Shown: piece by piece, positions 25,761-36,879 of the stretch
How the letters are laid out: each line of letters begins with the position of its first letter
Position numbering within the stretch: position 1 is the stretch's first letter
Assembly: GCF_000716335.1 (NCBI RefSeq)
Contig: NZ_KL591010.1
Coordinates: forward strand, 17,189 to 81,188
Length of the DNA: 64,000 nt
Reading direction: 5' to 3'
Origin: Streptomyces sp. NRRL S-118
Lineage (GTDB): Bacteria > Actinomycetota > Actinomycetes > Streptomycetales > Streptomycetaceae
Made by a program: the position numbers and the translations under genes
Notes under the pieces: generated by a model
The model's input: the letters and a program-made list of their open reading frames with translations, nothing else
What the model was told of the DNA's origin: nothing
The model's database searches: none

Positions 25761-26453
25761 CTACCGGGAGGCGTGCCGTTCGAGATACGCCGCTGCGGCG
25801 CGCAGGAGTTCCGGGCTGTCACGGAATTTCCCGAGCCCGTGGTTGCAGGCGGCGCACACCAGGCCGCGGACGCATGCCCCACAGATCCCGGCAGAATTCG
25901 GGCAGCAGCCATGATCGTGGTCAACGCACAGAGCGAACCCATTGTCGTCGACCTGCTTGCAGATGGCGCAAACGCCTCCTTGGCTCGCCAGCATCTCCGC
26001 GTAGCGGTCGGGAGACAGCCGGCACAGCGCCTTGCGCTGCGCGCCCGGTCCGCAGCTTCGGCAGTTCCCCTGCAACTTGTCCTTGGCCTTGCCGTTCCGG
26101 TTGAACCCATCCGGGTGAAGCCAGAGGAGGCAGGTACGGCACTGCTTCTCGCCCCGTGGGTTTCGGTCATGCGGCTTGGCATGCCGCCGGTCCGGCAGCG
26201 GAGTCAGTTCGCGTCCCACGGTGCGCTGCCAATTGTGGCTGGCGCACAACCCCTTGCTGATGTGCTTCCGTGTGCAGCCGGGAAACTCGCATCGCCGGGT
26301 CTCCATCGCCGTACTGCCGTGCACGCGATGCGCGGTCCCGGAGCCTGTGTCCCCGTGGCGCTGCCACCGCTGGTAGTGCATGGCGCACCACCCTCGAGAG
26401 AGCACACGGACGGGGCGGCTGCAGCCCTCGACAGTGCAAGTGAGCTCCTCCAC
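25761..26453 (-). CDS. Endonuclease VII-type HNH nuclease
   Basis: 230 residues from GTG 26453, which has GGGGGGA eight bases upstream. The N-terminal half carries two treble-clef-like Cys/His units (CTVEGCSRP...CAMHYQRW and CEFPGCTRK...CASHNW). The C-terminal half is a Recombination endonuclease VII (phage T4 gp49-like) HNH domain: CAICKQ, VDHDH, RGLVCAACNHGLGKF. Such genes are common as free-standing homing-type elements in actinobacteria and phages. GC content is lower than in flanking genes. It lies antiparallel between a truncated and an intact copy of an amidase 5' end, suggesting mobility. Confidence 0.85.
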   Translation of the reverse strand: MEELTCTVEGCSRPVRVLSRGWCAMHYQRWQRHGDTGSGTAHRVHGSTAMETRRCEFPGCTRKHISKGLCASHNWQRTVGRELTPLPDRRHAKPHDRNPRGEKQCRTCLLWLHPDGFNRNGKAKDKLQGNCRSCGPGAQRKALCRLSPDRYAEMLASQGGVCAICKQVDDNGFALCVDHDHGCCPNSAGICGACVRGLVCAACNHGLGKFRDSPELLRAAAAYLERHASR

Positions 26454-26500
26454 GCCGACGTCCCCCCACAAAACGTTCCCGAGCCAGAAGGAGGCACCTG

Positions 26501-27433
26501 ATGGCATGGTGCCCGTTCGCGAAGAAACTGGAGCTCCAGCCAGAGAGTGATCAGCAACCCGCCATCAGGCCTACGCAGTTCATCCTGCACAGCCTTGCCG
26601 CGCCGTGGAGTGCGCAGCGGCTGTACGAGTACTGGAAGTCCAGCTCGCTCGAGTCCCATTTCGGGCTGGGTTACCAGGGTGACCTCGCCCAGTACATCGG
26701 TACCGAGACCCGCGCCGACGCCAACTACCAGGCGAACCGGCGGCCCGACGGGACCGGTGCCGTGTCCATCGAGACCGCGTCGAACCTCCAGCACACCGAC
26801 CCGTGGACGGACAAGCAGGTCGAGCAGCTGATCCGGCTCGGGGTGTGGCTGCACCAGCGCCACGGCATTCCGCTGCGGGTCTGCCGCACCGCCTCGGACC
26901 CCGGCTACGGCTACCACCGGCTGCACGGCGCCTGGGCCGTGTCCGGCACGGCCTGCCCCGGCGACGCGCGTGTGCGCCAGTTCAAGAACGTCGTCTTCCC
27001 CGGGATCGTCGCCCGGGCCAACGGCGAGCTCCCGCCACCGTCAGAGGAGGACCCCATGCCGAGCGTCATCACCGAGTCGGAGGCCGGCGGACCGGCCCTG
27101 GAGGCGGGGAAGTACGAACTGCTGCGGATGGCCGACGACACGGCGCTGCTCCAGGGCCCGTGCACGTACACCGTCACCGCGTACGTCACGGTCCGCGGGC
27201 GGACCGGCACGCGCGTCACCGTGCGCTTCCACGACCTGCCGCTGGCCACCCGCAGGCCGTCGCTCGACCTGCCGATCGACTGCGGTGTGATCGGCGCGGA
27301 CGGCCTGCTGCACGTCGCTGCGACCCGCAACGGCGTGTTGGCCGCCAATGAACAACTCAAGGTCGAGATACGGGCGGACGACGCCGCCCGCGTGGAGCGC
27401 CGCGTCCTGCGCGCCCTGCGCTGGCCGGCCTGA
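26501..27433 (+). CDS. N-acetylmuramoyl-L-alanine amidase-like protein
   Basis: 310 residues. The N-terminal 175 residues look like an Amidase_2/PGRP zinc domain: ligand His30 in FILHS, a His in GYHRLHGAW (near 142) and Cys152 in the CPG motif. It has no signal peptide, as in phage endolysins, so export would need lysis or another route. Residues 185-310 form a separate beta-rich domain (YTVTAYVTVRGRTGTRVTVRF) that I do not recognise. Start ATG 26501 after AGAAGGAGG. Codons 1-50 are less GC-rich than the rest, consistent with a composite gene. Confidence 0.8.
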   Translation: MAWCPFAKKLELQPESDQQPAIRPTQFILHSLAAPWSAQRLYEYWKSSSLESHFGLGYQGDLAQYIGTETRADANYQANRRPDGTGAVSIETASNLQHTDPWTDKQVEQLIRLGVWLHQRHGIPLRVCRTASDPGYGYHRLHGAWAVSGTACPGDARVRQFKNVVFPGIVARANGELPPPSEEDPMPSVITESEAGGPALEAGKYELLRMADDTALLQGPCTYTVTAYVTVRGRTGTRVTVRFHDLPLATRRPSLDLPIDCGVIGADGLLHVAATRNGVLAANEQLKVEIRADDAARVERRVLRALRWPA

Positions 27434-27460
27434 TCACCCGCCCCACGGCCCGGCCGGGTG

Positions 27461-27500
27461 CCCGCGGACCGCGCCCGGCGCCCGCGGACCGCGCCCGGCG
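27461..27500. repeat. Two tandem 20-bp repeats
   Basis: CCCGCGGACCGCGCCCGGCG occurs twice head to tail (27461-27480, 27481-27500) with no mismatch, directly before a strong hairpin. Likely a replication-slippage product in the 3' spacer. Confidence 0.9.
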
Positions 27501-27503
27501 CGG

Positions 27504-27543
27504 GACGGCCCCCGCCCCGGGAATCGCCGGGGCGGGGGCCGTC
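27504..27543. terminator. Bidirectional terminator between amidase and gcl
   Basis: A perfect 17-bp stem (27504-27520 with 27527-27543) and 6-base loop, followed on the + side by TTCCCCC, separates two convergent genes. Confidence 0.85.
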
Positions 27544-27592
27544 TTCCCCCGGGAGCCGCGCGGGTGGGTCGGACCAGCGGGCGGGCGGTGGG

Positions 27593-29377
<1,785 letters not shown>

Positions 29378-29436
29378 GGAGTGCTCCTGCTTCAGCCAGG
29401 CGGATCGGGCTCTGTCGCGCCACCTGAGAGCTTCGA

Positions 29437-29472
29437 TTCCGTAATGCGGAAGTGTACTTCTGTTATACGGAA
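29437..29472 (-). promoter_or_regulatory. gcl promoter with paired TTCCG-N5-CGGAA boxes
   Basis: Two dyads: TTCCG-TAATG-CGGAA (29437-29451, perfect) and TTCTG-TTATA-CGGAA (29458-29472, one mismatch). Start-to-start spacing is 21 bp, identical to the hyi promoter. They lie 60-95 bp before the gcl ATG, around where promoter elements are expected. A common regulator of both glyoxylate units, probably AllR-like, is inferred. Confidence 0.75.
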
Positions 29473-29696
29473 GCAATGTAGGTCGCCGACGCAACGGCCG
29501 TCAAGGCTCGGCCGCCGCCGCACGGCTCCCACGCCGGCCCTCACGAGGGGCGCGGGGCGGCCGTCGCAGGGGATGTGAGGGCGCAGGAGGGGCCGGGAGC
29601 GCGGGGAGGGGCTCCGTTCCGCCACGGAGTGGCCGAAGACCTCCCCAAGGGGGGCACGCTTGGTGGACGATGGGTGACGGAACGAAGGGGGCCGTC

Positions 29697-30476
29697 GTGG
29701 GAGAGAACGTGCCGGTACGCTGCCCGGCCTGTCGGCGAGCGCACGCGTATGCGCCACCCGTCTACCCGTGCGCCTGCGGCGCCCCGGTGGCCCCGCCCCT
29801 GCTGAAGGGCGCTCCGGCCGAGCCGATCACCCATCGGACCTGGACCGACGAGTGGGTCACGGTGCGCTGCGCGGCCTGCGGGCGCCAGGGCCAGTGGCCG
29901 CAGCCCGAGCTCGGCTGCCCGTGCGGCACGGTCCTGCGCATCCCGGTGCGGCCGGTGACCTCCGCGGTACCGCCCTCTGGCGGCGCGGCCGGAGCCCCGT
30001 CCGGGCCGGCCGCCGCCACGGCCGCCACCACCGGGGTCTCGACGGCGCCGGCACCGGCGCACATCCCGCTGCCGCGGACCGCGGCGGTTCCGCGCCCCTC
30101 CTTCAACCCGGTCACCATCCGCACGGCGCGGGACGCGGTCACCGCGGCGGCGCTCTACCTGCGCTGGCTCGGCTTCCGGGACGTCGTCCAGCCCGACGAG
30201 CACCCGGCGTCGTCCGGTATCGACCTGCGGGGGCCGGGCCTGGTGGCCCAGGTCGATCCGACGACCAGGCCCGTGTCCCTGCGCGCGGTCGAACTGCTGT
30301 GGCTCAACGGCCTCGCGGTCCCGGCCGTGAGCGTCTACTTCTCCCTGGCGGGGTACGAGGAGGCGGCCCGCTCACGCGCCGAGGACCTGCGGCTGCCGCT
30401 GTTCGTCATGGACCTCACCGGCACGCCGCAGCCCGTCAACAGCCCGGCGGACGAACTCGTCGTGCGCGGCGCCTGA
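29697..30476 (+). CDS. Zinc-ribbon protein with degenerate Mrr-like domain
   Basis: 259 residues from GTG 29697, preceded by GAAGGGGG; an upstream ATG at 29670 is possible. Two CxxC ribbons open the protein (CPACRRAH...CACG and CAACGRQG...CPCG, to about residue 85). A Pro/Ala linker is followed by a restriction-endonuclease-like fold (ALYLRWLGF, SSGIDLRGPGLVAQV, VYFSLAGYEEAA). In active Mrr-type nucleases the strand reads QVK; here it is QVD, so the catalytic Lys looks lost. It may bind DNA without cutting. No methylase or partner is adjacent. Family-level call only. Confidence 0.65.
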   Translation: MGENVPVRCPACRRAHAYAPPVYPCACGAPVAPPLLKGAPAEPITHRTWTDEWVTVRCAACGRQGQWPQPELGCPCGTVLRIPVRPVTSAVPPSGGAAGAPSGPAAATAATTGVSTAPAPAHIPLPRTAAVPRPSFNPVTIRTARDAVTAAALYLRWLGFRDVVQPDEHPASSGIDLRGPGLVAQVDPTTRPVSLRAVELLWLNGLAVPAVSVYFSLAGYEEAARSRAEDLRLPLFVMDLTGTPQPVNSPADELVVRGA

Positions 30477-30573
30477 ATCCGCGGCGCCTGAACCGCGGCA
30501 CCGCAACCCGCGGCGCCCGTGGTCCGGCGTGCCGCGCACCCGGCACCCAGGCCGCCCGCCGCGCACCGCGTGC

Positions 30574-32175
30574 TCACGCCGACCCGTACCGCTCGCGCAG
30601 TTCCACCTTCCGGACTTTTCCGCTGACCGTCATCGGGAAGGTGTCCAGGACCGCGACGCGCCGCGGGATCTTGTAGTGCGCGAGGCGCTCGCGGCAGTAC
30701 GCGGTGACGTCGTCGAGCGTCGGCGGATCGGCCGGGTCGCGCGGGATCACGCACGCCAGGATCTCCTCCCCGTACCGCTCGTCCGGCACGCCCACCACCT
30801 GCACGTCGGCGATCTTGGGATGGCCGTACAGGAACTCCTCGATCTCGCGCGGGTAGACGTTCTCGCCACCCCGGATGATCATGTCCTTGATGCGGCCGGC
30901 GATCCGGACGTAGCCGTCGTCCCCCATCACCGCCAGGTCGCCCGTGTGCATCCAGCGCCCCGCGTCGATCGCCTCCGCCGTCTTCTCCGGTTCGTCCCAG
31001 TAGCCGAGCATCACGCTGTAGCCGCGGGTGCAGAGCTCGCCCGCCTCGCCGCGCGGCAGCGTCACACCGGTCGCCGGATCGACCACCTTCACCTCGACGT
31101 GCGGCATGACCCGGCCGACCGTGCCCGTACGGCGCTCCAGGTCGTCGTCGCGCCGCGTCTGCGTGGAGACCGGAGAGGTCTCCGTCATGCCGTAGCAGAT
31201 CGACACCTCCGCCATGTGCATCTCCGCGACGACCCGCTTCATCACCTCCACCGGGCACGGCGACCCGGCCATGATCCCGGTGCGCAGCGAGGAGAGGTCG
31301 TACGCCGCGAAATCGGGCAGGTTCAGCTCGGCGATGAACATCGTGGGCACGCCGTACAGGGAGGTGCAGCGCTCCTGCTGGACGGCGCGCAGGGTGGCGG
31401 CCGGTTCGAAGGAGGGCGCCGGGACGACGATCGTCGCGCCGTGCGCGGTGGCGGCGAGATTGCCCATGACCATGCCGAAGCAGTGGTAGAAGGGCACGGG
31501 GACGCAGATCCGGTCGTGCTCGGTGTAGCCGAGCAGTTCGCCGACGAAGTACCCGTTGTTGAGGATGTTGTGGTGGGTGAGCGTGGCGCCCTTGGGGAAA
31601 CCGGTGGTGCCGGAGGTGTACTGGATGTTGACCGGGTCGTCGCAGGACAGCTCCCGCTCCCGGGCGGCGAGTTCCTCCTCCGTCGCGGTACGGGCCGTCA
31701 ATGCGTCCCAGGACGCGTCGCCGATGTGGTGCACGGCCCGCAGCGCCGGGCAGTCGGCGCGGACCTGTTCCACCAGGGCCCGGTAGTCACTGCCCTTGTG
31801 GGCGAGTGAGGCGATCAGCAGCGAGATCCCGGCCTGCCGCAGGACGTAGGCCACTTCGTGCGCCCGGTAGGCCGGGTTGATGTTCACCATGACGGCGCCG
31901 ATCCGGGCCGTGGCGTACTGCACCAGCACCCACTCGGGGCAGTTCACCGCCCAGATGCCGACCCGGTCGCCCTTGCCGACCCCGGCCGCCAGCAGCCCGC
32001 GCGCCAGTTCCCCCACTTCCGCGTCGAACGCCGCGTACGTCCAGCGCCGCCCCGACGGCACGTCGACGAGTGCCTCGCGATCGGGGTGGCGCGCCACCGT
32101 CCGCGCCAGGTTCGCACCGATCGTGTCACCGAGCAGCGGGGTGCCGCTCGTTCCGTGCGCGTAGGAGAGGCTCAT
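30574..32175 (-). CDS. AMP-dependent acyl-CoA ligase (FadD-like)
   Basis: 533 residues, ANL superfamily. P-loop [12 protein letters not shown]5 motif YGMTETSP, hinge [18 protein letters not shown] and catalytic Lys near the C-terminus (VSGKVRK) are all present. The [18 protein letters not shown]-like pattern is shared with medium- to long-chain fatty acyl-CoA ligases. The exact acid is unknown. ATG 32175 overlaps the stop of the preceding ligase, so the two are co-translated, perhaps acting on related substrates. Confidence 0.88.
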   Translation of the reverse strand: MSLSYAHGTSGTPLLGDTIGANLARTVARHPDREALVDVPSGRRWTYAAFDAEVGELARGLLAAGVGKGDRVGIWAVNCPEWVLVQYATARIGAVMVNINPAYRAHEVAYVLRQAGISLLIASLAHKGSDYRALVEQVRADCPALRAVHHIGDASWDALTARTATEEELAARERELSCDDPVNIQYTSGTTGFPKGATLTHHNILNNGYFVGELLGYTEHDRICVPVPFYHCFGMVMGNLAATAHGATIVVPAPSFEPAATLRAVQQERCTSLYGVPTMFIAELNLPDFAAYDLSSLRTGIMAGSPCPVEVMKRVVAEMHMAEVSICYGMTETSPVSTQTRRDDDLERRTGTVGRVMPHVEVKVVDPATGVTLPRGEAGELCTRGYSVMLGYWDEPEKTAEAIDAGRWMHTGDLAVMGDDGYVRIAGRIKDMIIRGGENVYPREIEEFLYGHPKIADVQVVGVPDERYGEEILACVIPRDPADPPTLDDVTAYCRERLAHYKIPRRVAVLDTFPMTVSGKVRKVELRERYGSA

Positions 32176-33857
32176 GCGAGGTCCCCCTCGGCGTACTCGG
32201 CGGCCGAGCCGGCCGCGGTGCGCTCGCGCAGCTCGATCCGGCGGATCTTCCCGGACACCGTCTTCGGCAGCTCGGCGAACTCGATGCGGCGGATGCGCTT
32301 GTACGGGGCGAGGACGGCGCGCGAGTGCGCGAAGAGCACCTTCGCCGTCTCCGGGCCCGGTTCCCATCCGGCGGCCAGGACCACGTACGCCTTGGGCACG
32401 GCGAGCCGGACCGGATCGGGGGCCGGGACGACCGCGGCCTCCGCGACCGCTTCGTGCTCCAGCAGCGCGCTCTCCAGCTCGAACGGCGAGATCTTGTAGT
32501 CCGAGGCCTTGAACACCTCGTCCCGCCGGCCCGTGTAGGTGAGGTACCCGTCCTCGTCGCGCGAGGCGATGTCACCGGTGCGGTAGTAGCCGTCCGCCAT
32601 GGCCTCGGCCGTACGCTCCGGATCGCCGTGGTAGCCGGTCATCACACCGACCGGGGAGGCGGACAGGTCCAGCGCGATCTCACCCTCCACCGCGCCCGGC
32701 CGGCCGGTCACCGGGTCCAGCAGTTCGACGCGGAAGCCGGGGCTCGGCCGCCCCATGGAGCCGGCCTTCAGGAGCTGGCCCGGGCTGTTGGAGACCTGGA
32801 CGGCGGTCTCGGTCTGGCCGAAGCCGTCGCGGATCGTCACCCCCCACGCGCGCCGTACCGTCTCGATGACCTCGGGGTTGAGCGGCTCGCCGGCCGCCAC
32901 GACTTCCCTGGGCGGGGTGCGCAGGGCGCCGAGGTCCGCCTGGATGAGCATCCGCCAGACCGTGGGCGGGGCACAGAAGCTGGTGACGCCGTGCCGGTCC
33001 ATCTCGGCCATCAGGCGGCCGGCGTCGAAGCGGGTGTAGTTGTGGATGAAGACCGTCGCCTCCGCGTTCCAGGGCGCGAAGAGGTTGGACCAGGCGTGCT
33101 TGGCCCACCCGGGTGAGGAGATGTTCAGATGCACGTCGCCGGGTTTCAGCCCGATCCAGTACATCGTCGCCAAGTGGCCGATGGGGTACGAGGTGTGCGT
33201 GTGCTCGACGAGCTTGGGTCGGGCGGTGGTGCCCGAGGTGAAGTACAGCATCAGGGTGTCGTCGGCGTACGTGTCCCCGCTGGGCACGAACGGCGCACAG
33301 GCCCCGTAGGCGTCCTCGTAGGCGATCCAGTCCGGTACGGGCCCGCCGACGGCGATCGGCGTCCAGTCGCCGGGGACGTCCGCGAACTTGCCGGTGTCCT
33401 CGGCCCGTACGACCACATGACGGGCCCGGCCGCGTTCGACGCGGTCGGCGAGGTCGGCGGGCCCCAGCAGGGGTGTCGCGGGGATGACGACGGCCCGGAG
33501 CTTCATCGCGGCGAGTGCCGTCTCCCACAGCTCGACCTGGTTGCCGAGCATGACGAGGATCCGGTCGCCGGGCCGCACCCCGAGTCCGCGCAGCCAGTTC
33601 GCCACCCGGTCGGAGCGCTCCGACATCGACGCGAAGGACACGCGGGCCTCGGTGCCGTCCTCCTCGACGATGTGCAGCGCGGTGCCGTCGTTGCCGGCGG
33701 CGACGACGTCGAACCAGTCCAGCGCCCAGTTGAACCGCTCCGGCCGGGGCCAGACGAACCCCTTGTACGCGGTCTCCCAGTCCTCCCGGTGCCGCAGCAG
33801 GAAGTCCCGCGCCGCGCGGAACTCCCCGGTCGCTTCCGTCGCCCTGCTCTGCGCCAT
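32172..33857 (-). CDS. AMP-dependent acyl-CoA synthetase (medium-chain type)
   Basis: 561 residues. [16 protein letters not shown] (P-loop), [11 protein letters not shown] (A5), [16 protein letters not shown] (A8 with Lys-rich hinge) and VSGKIRR near the C-terminus define an ANL ligase. The N-terminal [24 protein letters not shown] resembles acetyl-CoA/medium-chain synthetases (MACS). ATG 33857 has GGAGGAGG upstream. It is the first gene of a two-ligase operon that shares no obvious neighbour enzyme, so beta-oxidation or salvage of exogenous acids are equally possible. Confidence 0.86.
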   Translation of the reverse strand: MAQSRATEATGEFRAARDFLLRHREDWETAYKGFVWPRPERFNWALDWFDVVAAGNDGTALHIVEEDGTEARVSFASMSERSDRVANWLRGLGVRPGDRILVMLGNQVELWETALAAMKLRAVVIPATPLLGPADLADRVERGRARHVVVRAEDTGKFADVPGDWTPIAVGGPVPDWIAYEDAYGACAPFVPSGDTYADDTLMLYFTSGTTARPKLVEHTHTSYPIGHLATMYWIGLKPGDVHLNISSPGWAKHAWSNLFAPWNAEATVFIHNYTRFDAGRLMAEMDRHGVTSFCAPPTVWRMLIQADLGALRTPPREVVAAGEPLNPEVIETVRRAWGVTIRDGFGQTETAVQVSNSPGQLLKAGSMGRPSPGFRVELLDPVTGRPGAVEGEIALDLSASPVGVMTGYHGDPERTAEAMADGYYRTGDIASRDEDGYLTYTGRRDEVFKASDYKISPFELESALLEHEAVAEAAVVPAPDPVRLAVPKAYVVLAAGWEPGPETAKVLFAHSRAVLAPYKRIRRIEFAELPKTVSGKIRRIELRERTAAGSAAEYAEGDLA

Positions 33858-33985
33858 ACGGCCTCCTCCGTGGTGGTGACGCATCCTCACTACCCGGTGG
33901 GCGGGGCGGTGACCATGCCGAGGAGGGATCGTTTCCCCGCGCGGGTGGCGGCCGGGCCCGGCCCGCGACGGCGGGCGCCCGGGGA

Positions 33986-35098
33986 CTACGGGGCGAACGT
34001 GCCGAACCGGACGTCGTGCGCCTGCGTGGCGGTGGGCGTCACCGGCATGCGCCCGGCCTCCTCCGCGACGGCGGCGCGCTGCTCGCGCGTGAGGGGGCCG
34101 AAGGGCTGAACGGTCAGCACCGCTGCTCCGCCCTTGGTCTCCTCCAGCCGCCAGACGCCCGCGAGGAAGCCGTCGACGAGGAAGGTGCGGTACGCCTGGT
34201 TGCCCTTCCAGGTGCGGTCCTTGTACTGCGCCGGCACGACTCGGGTGCGGTCGGCGTGCGAGAGCAGCAGGTTGTCGAACTCGGGCAGGAAGCGCGGCGG
34301 GGCGGGCGTGTCCGGGTCGGGCCGGGGCGCGTCGGGCAGGTCGAACAGCTCGGTCCCGGACTCGTCCCGGAAGGTCAGCAGGCGGGGCCGCAGCCGCTCG
34401 AACGCCTCGCGCAGCCGGGTCAGCCCCGACCAGGTCTGCATGTCCTTGACGGAGGCCGGCCCGAACGCCGCGAGGTAGCGCAGCACGGTCGCGTCGGCCG
34501 TCGCCGGGGGCTCCGCCTCCCGGCCCAGCCACGCCTCGGCGGTGGTGAGGACCACCTGACCGCTGCGGTCCCACAGGCCGCGCGGGGTGACCTGGACGAG
34601 GGGCAGCAGACAGCGGGCGGCGACCGTCAGGGCGAGCGGGTCGGAGTGCGGCCACCGCTCCAGCAGGGCGTCGCGGATCTCCTTGGGCGTACGGGGCCGC
34701 TCCTCCACCAGGGAGCGCGTCAGGGCGGCCAGCCGCTCCAGGTCGACGCCGGTGAGGCCGCTGCGGAACAGTTTCACCTCGCGGTCGCGGGCGGGCTGGA
34801 CGAGGGGCCGCAGCCGCAGCACGTCGTCGGCGGTGTGCGTGTGGATGGTGGACCGTACGGTGACGATCCGGGCCACCGCACGGGACTCCATGAGCCCGGA
34901 GAGCTCCTCGGGCCGGAAGCCGTCGAGGCGGGCGGCCAGCGCGTAGTACGGCGGCCGGGTGTTCTGCGCCTGGAGCCCGACGAGGTGTCCGACGGCGTGT
35001 TCCGCGGACATCGGGGTACGCCGGAGCAGGAGCTGTCGTGCGAGGGTGGCGCGGTTCAGGGCGCGGGTGGAGAGCACCGGGCTCGTCGTGTGGGCCAT
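33986..35098 (-). CDS. Winged-helix DNA-binding domain protein (HTH_42 family)
   Basis: 370 residues. Recognisable blocks of the PF06224 family: ALNRATLARQLLLRR at the start, VGLQAQNTRPPYYALAARL, TVRSTIHTHTADD, then RFLPEFDNLLLSHADRTRV and the C-terminal VDGFLAGVWRLEE. The family includes YcaQ/AlkX-type DNA glycosylases that unhook crosslinks and Streptomyces AlkZ-like self-resistance proteins. The QxQ motif expected in AlkZ reads VGLQAQ here, so glycosylase activity is possible. ATG 35098 chosen over GTG 35128 because it gives the usual N-terminus. Divergent from corA. Confidence 0.78.
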   Translation of the reverse strand: MAHTTSPVLSTRALNRATLARQLLLRRTPMSAEHAVGHLVGLQAQNTRPPYYALAARLDGFRPEELSGLMESRAVARIVTVRSTIHTHTADDVLRLRPLVQPARDREVKLFRSGLTGVDLERLAALTRSLVEERPRTPKEIRDALLERWPHSDPLALTVAARCLLPLVQVTPRGLWDRSGQVVLTTAEAWLGREAEPPATADATVLRYLAAFGPASVKDMQTWSGLTRLREAFERLRPRLLTFRDESGTELFDLPDAPRPDPDTPAPPRFLPEFDNLLLSHADRTRVVPAQYKDRTWKGNQAYRTFLVDGFLAGVWRLEETKGGAAVLTVQPFGPLTREQRAAVAEEAGRMPVTPTATQAHDVRFGTFAP

Positions 35099-35222
35099 GC
35101 TCCGCACGCTACGCCGCCTTGCGGACACCTTCTGTCCGCGATCAGGAGACGGTCCGGCCAGGCCGGAACAAACCCGGGCATATATTCTGCGACTGCCCGG
35201 GAGGCGAGGAGGTGAGACGGCG

Positions 35223-36350
35223 ATGACCCTGCCCTCGAAGAGGTACGCCCGGCGCCGGCGCCCGGCCCCGGCGGCAGCGCCGACGGTGACGGCCGCGGCG
35301 GACGGGCTTCCCGAGTCCGGCGGGAAGCGGGGCAGCGTCGTCCAGGCCTCCCTCTACCGCGACGGCCACAAGGTGGCCTCCCCCGGCACCCTCGCCGAGA
35401 CGTTCCACCGGTTGCGCGACGAGCCGGAGGGCATGGCGTGGATCGGCCTGCACCGCCCGTCGGAGGCCGAACTGCTCTCGCTGGCGGCCGAGTTCGACCT
35501 GCACGAGCTCGCCGTCGAGGACGCGATGGAGGCCCACCAGCGGCCCAAGCTGGAGCGGTACGGCGACACGCTTTTCGTCGTCCTGCGCGCCGCGCGCTAC
35601 CTCGACGCCCCCGAGGAGGTCGACTTCGGCGAGCTGCACATCTTCATCGGCACCGACTTCCTGATCACGGTGCGCCACGGCGCGGCGCCGGACCTGTCCG
35701 CCGTGCGCCGCCGGATGGAGGAGACCCCGGAGCTGCTGGCCCTGGGCCCGGAGGCGGTCCTGTACGCCATCCTCGACGCGGTCGTCGACGGGTACGCCCC
35801 GGTGGTGGCGGGCGTCCAGAACGACATCGACGAGATCGAGACCGAGGTCTTCCGCGGCGACCCGGAGGTGTCGCGCCGCATCTACGAACTCTCCCGCGAA
35901 ATGGTGGAGTTCCAGCGGGCCACGCGCCCGCTGGTGGGCATGCTGCACTCCTTGATGGCGGGCTTCGCCAAGTACGGCACCGATGAGGAACTCCAGCGCC
36001 GCCTGCGCGACGTCGCGGACCACGTGACCCACACGAGCGAGCGCGTGGACGGCTTCCGCCAGGCTTTGTCGGAGATCCTCACGGTCAACGCGACCCTGGT
36101 CACCCAGCAGCAGAACGCGGAGATGCGGGCGCTGGCGGAGGCGGGCTTCGAGCAGAACGAGGAGATCAAGAAGATCTCGTCGTGGGCAGCCATCCTCTTC
36201 GCACCCACACTCGTGGGAACGATCTACGGCATGAACTTCGACCACATGCCGGAACTTCACTGGGTGTACGGCTACCCGTTCGCGATCCTGCTGATGGCGG
36301 TGGTGTGTTCGAGCCTGTACGTGATCTTCAAGAGGCGGGACTGGCTGTAG
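35223..36350 (+). CDS. corA: CorA-type magnesium/cobalt channel
   Basis: 375 residues: an unusually basic N-terminus (KRYARRRRP), the large cytoplasmic funnel domain, and two C-terminal transmembrane helices separated by the selectivity motif YGMN (Gly336-Asn338). ATG 35223 has GGAGG upstream. The family passes Mg2+ and sometimes Co2+/Ni2+. A Ni2+ role toward the nearby hydrogenase is possible but there is no direct evidence. The gene is single and divergent from the winged-helix gene. Confidence 0.93.
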   Translation: MTLPSKRYARRRRPAPAAAPTVTAAADGLPESGGKRGSVVQASLYRDGHKVASPGTLAETFHRLRDEPEGMAWIGLHRPSEAELLSLAAEFDLHELAVEDAMEAHQRPKLERYGDTLFVVLRAARYLDAPEEVDFGELHIFIGTDFLITVRHGAAPDLSAVRRRMEETPELLALGPEAVLYAILDAVVDGYAPVVAGVQNDIDEIETEVFRGDPEVSRRIYELSREMVEFQRATRPLVGMLHSLMAGFAKYGTDEELQRRLRDVADHVTHTSERVDGFRQALSEILTVNATLVTQQQNAEMRALAEAGFEQNEEIKKISSWAAILFAPTLVGTIYGMNFDHMPELHWVYGYPFAILLMAVVCSSLYVIFKRRDWL

Positions 36351-36879
36351 AAGTCGGACGGCCTCCTTCTTCGTCAGCAGGGTGGATACCGGGATCGACA
36401 GCCGACCGGCCAGGATCGGCACGCCGGAAGCACGGGAGTTTGCGAGGACGGGCCGCGGTCGCCGACGCACGCCCGGCCTGCCAGCGTTTCGAGCGGGCCC
36501 GGGCACCGGACCGATGGAGGTCCCTGGAGGCGGCCGGGGCCTGACAGGTCGCCATGGTCGCGCTCAGCGGTTTCACTCTGCCGATCCGCCCCCGCGCGCC
36601 GTCGACCGTCAGACGGTCGGCGGCGTCCGCAGGGGTCCCGCCGGTGCCGGACCACCACGGCCGGACCGGCTCGGGACGGCTCCACCAGGCAGGCGTCCAA
36701 CACATCACGACGCCCTTGGTCATGTATGCGATGAGGTTCTCGCATGCGCGCCGATCGGCTGGTCCCGCTGTTGCGTCAGCGTGGTGCTGACCAGGGGACA
36801 CGTCGGCCCACGAGCTGGAGTTGACCGGTTTCCACGCCGAGCTCACCGGACAAGCGGTGTGCTTCCCTCCCCCATGGGT
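36351..36879. other. Intergenic stretch, possible decayed sequence
   Basis: 529 bp after corA. Several medium-sized frames exist on both strands, but none has a family motif, steady codon bias or a good ribosome site. A short palindrome GACCGTC-N-GACGGTC lies near 36602-36620. It borders the lower-GC MFS/WYL pair and may be debris from that acquisition. No RNA gene seen. Confidence 0.45.

Noticed and set aside
36328..36846. 172-codon reverse frame after corA, considered as a transposase or integrase remnant
   Set aside because: No DDE or tyrosine recombinase motif could be found in any frame.
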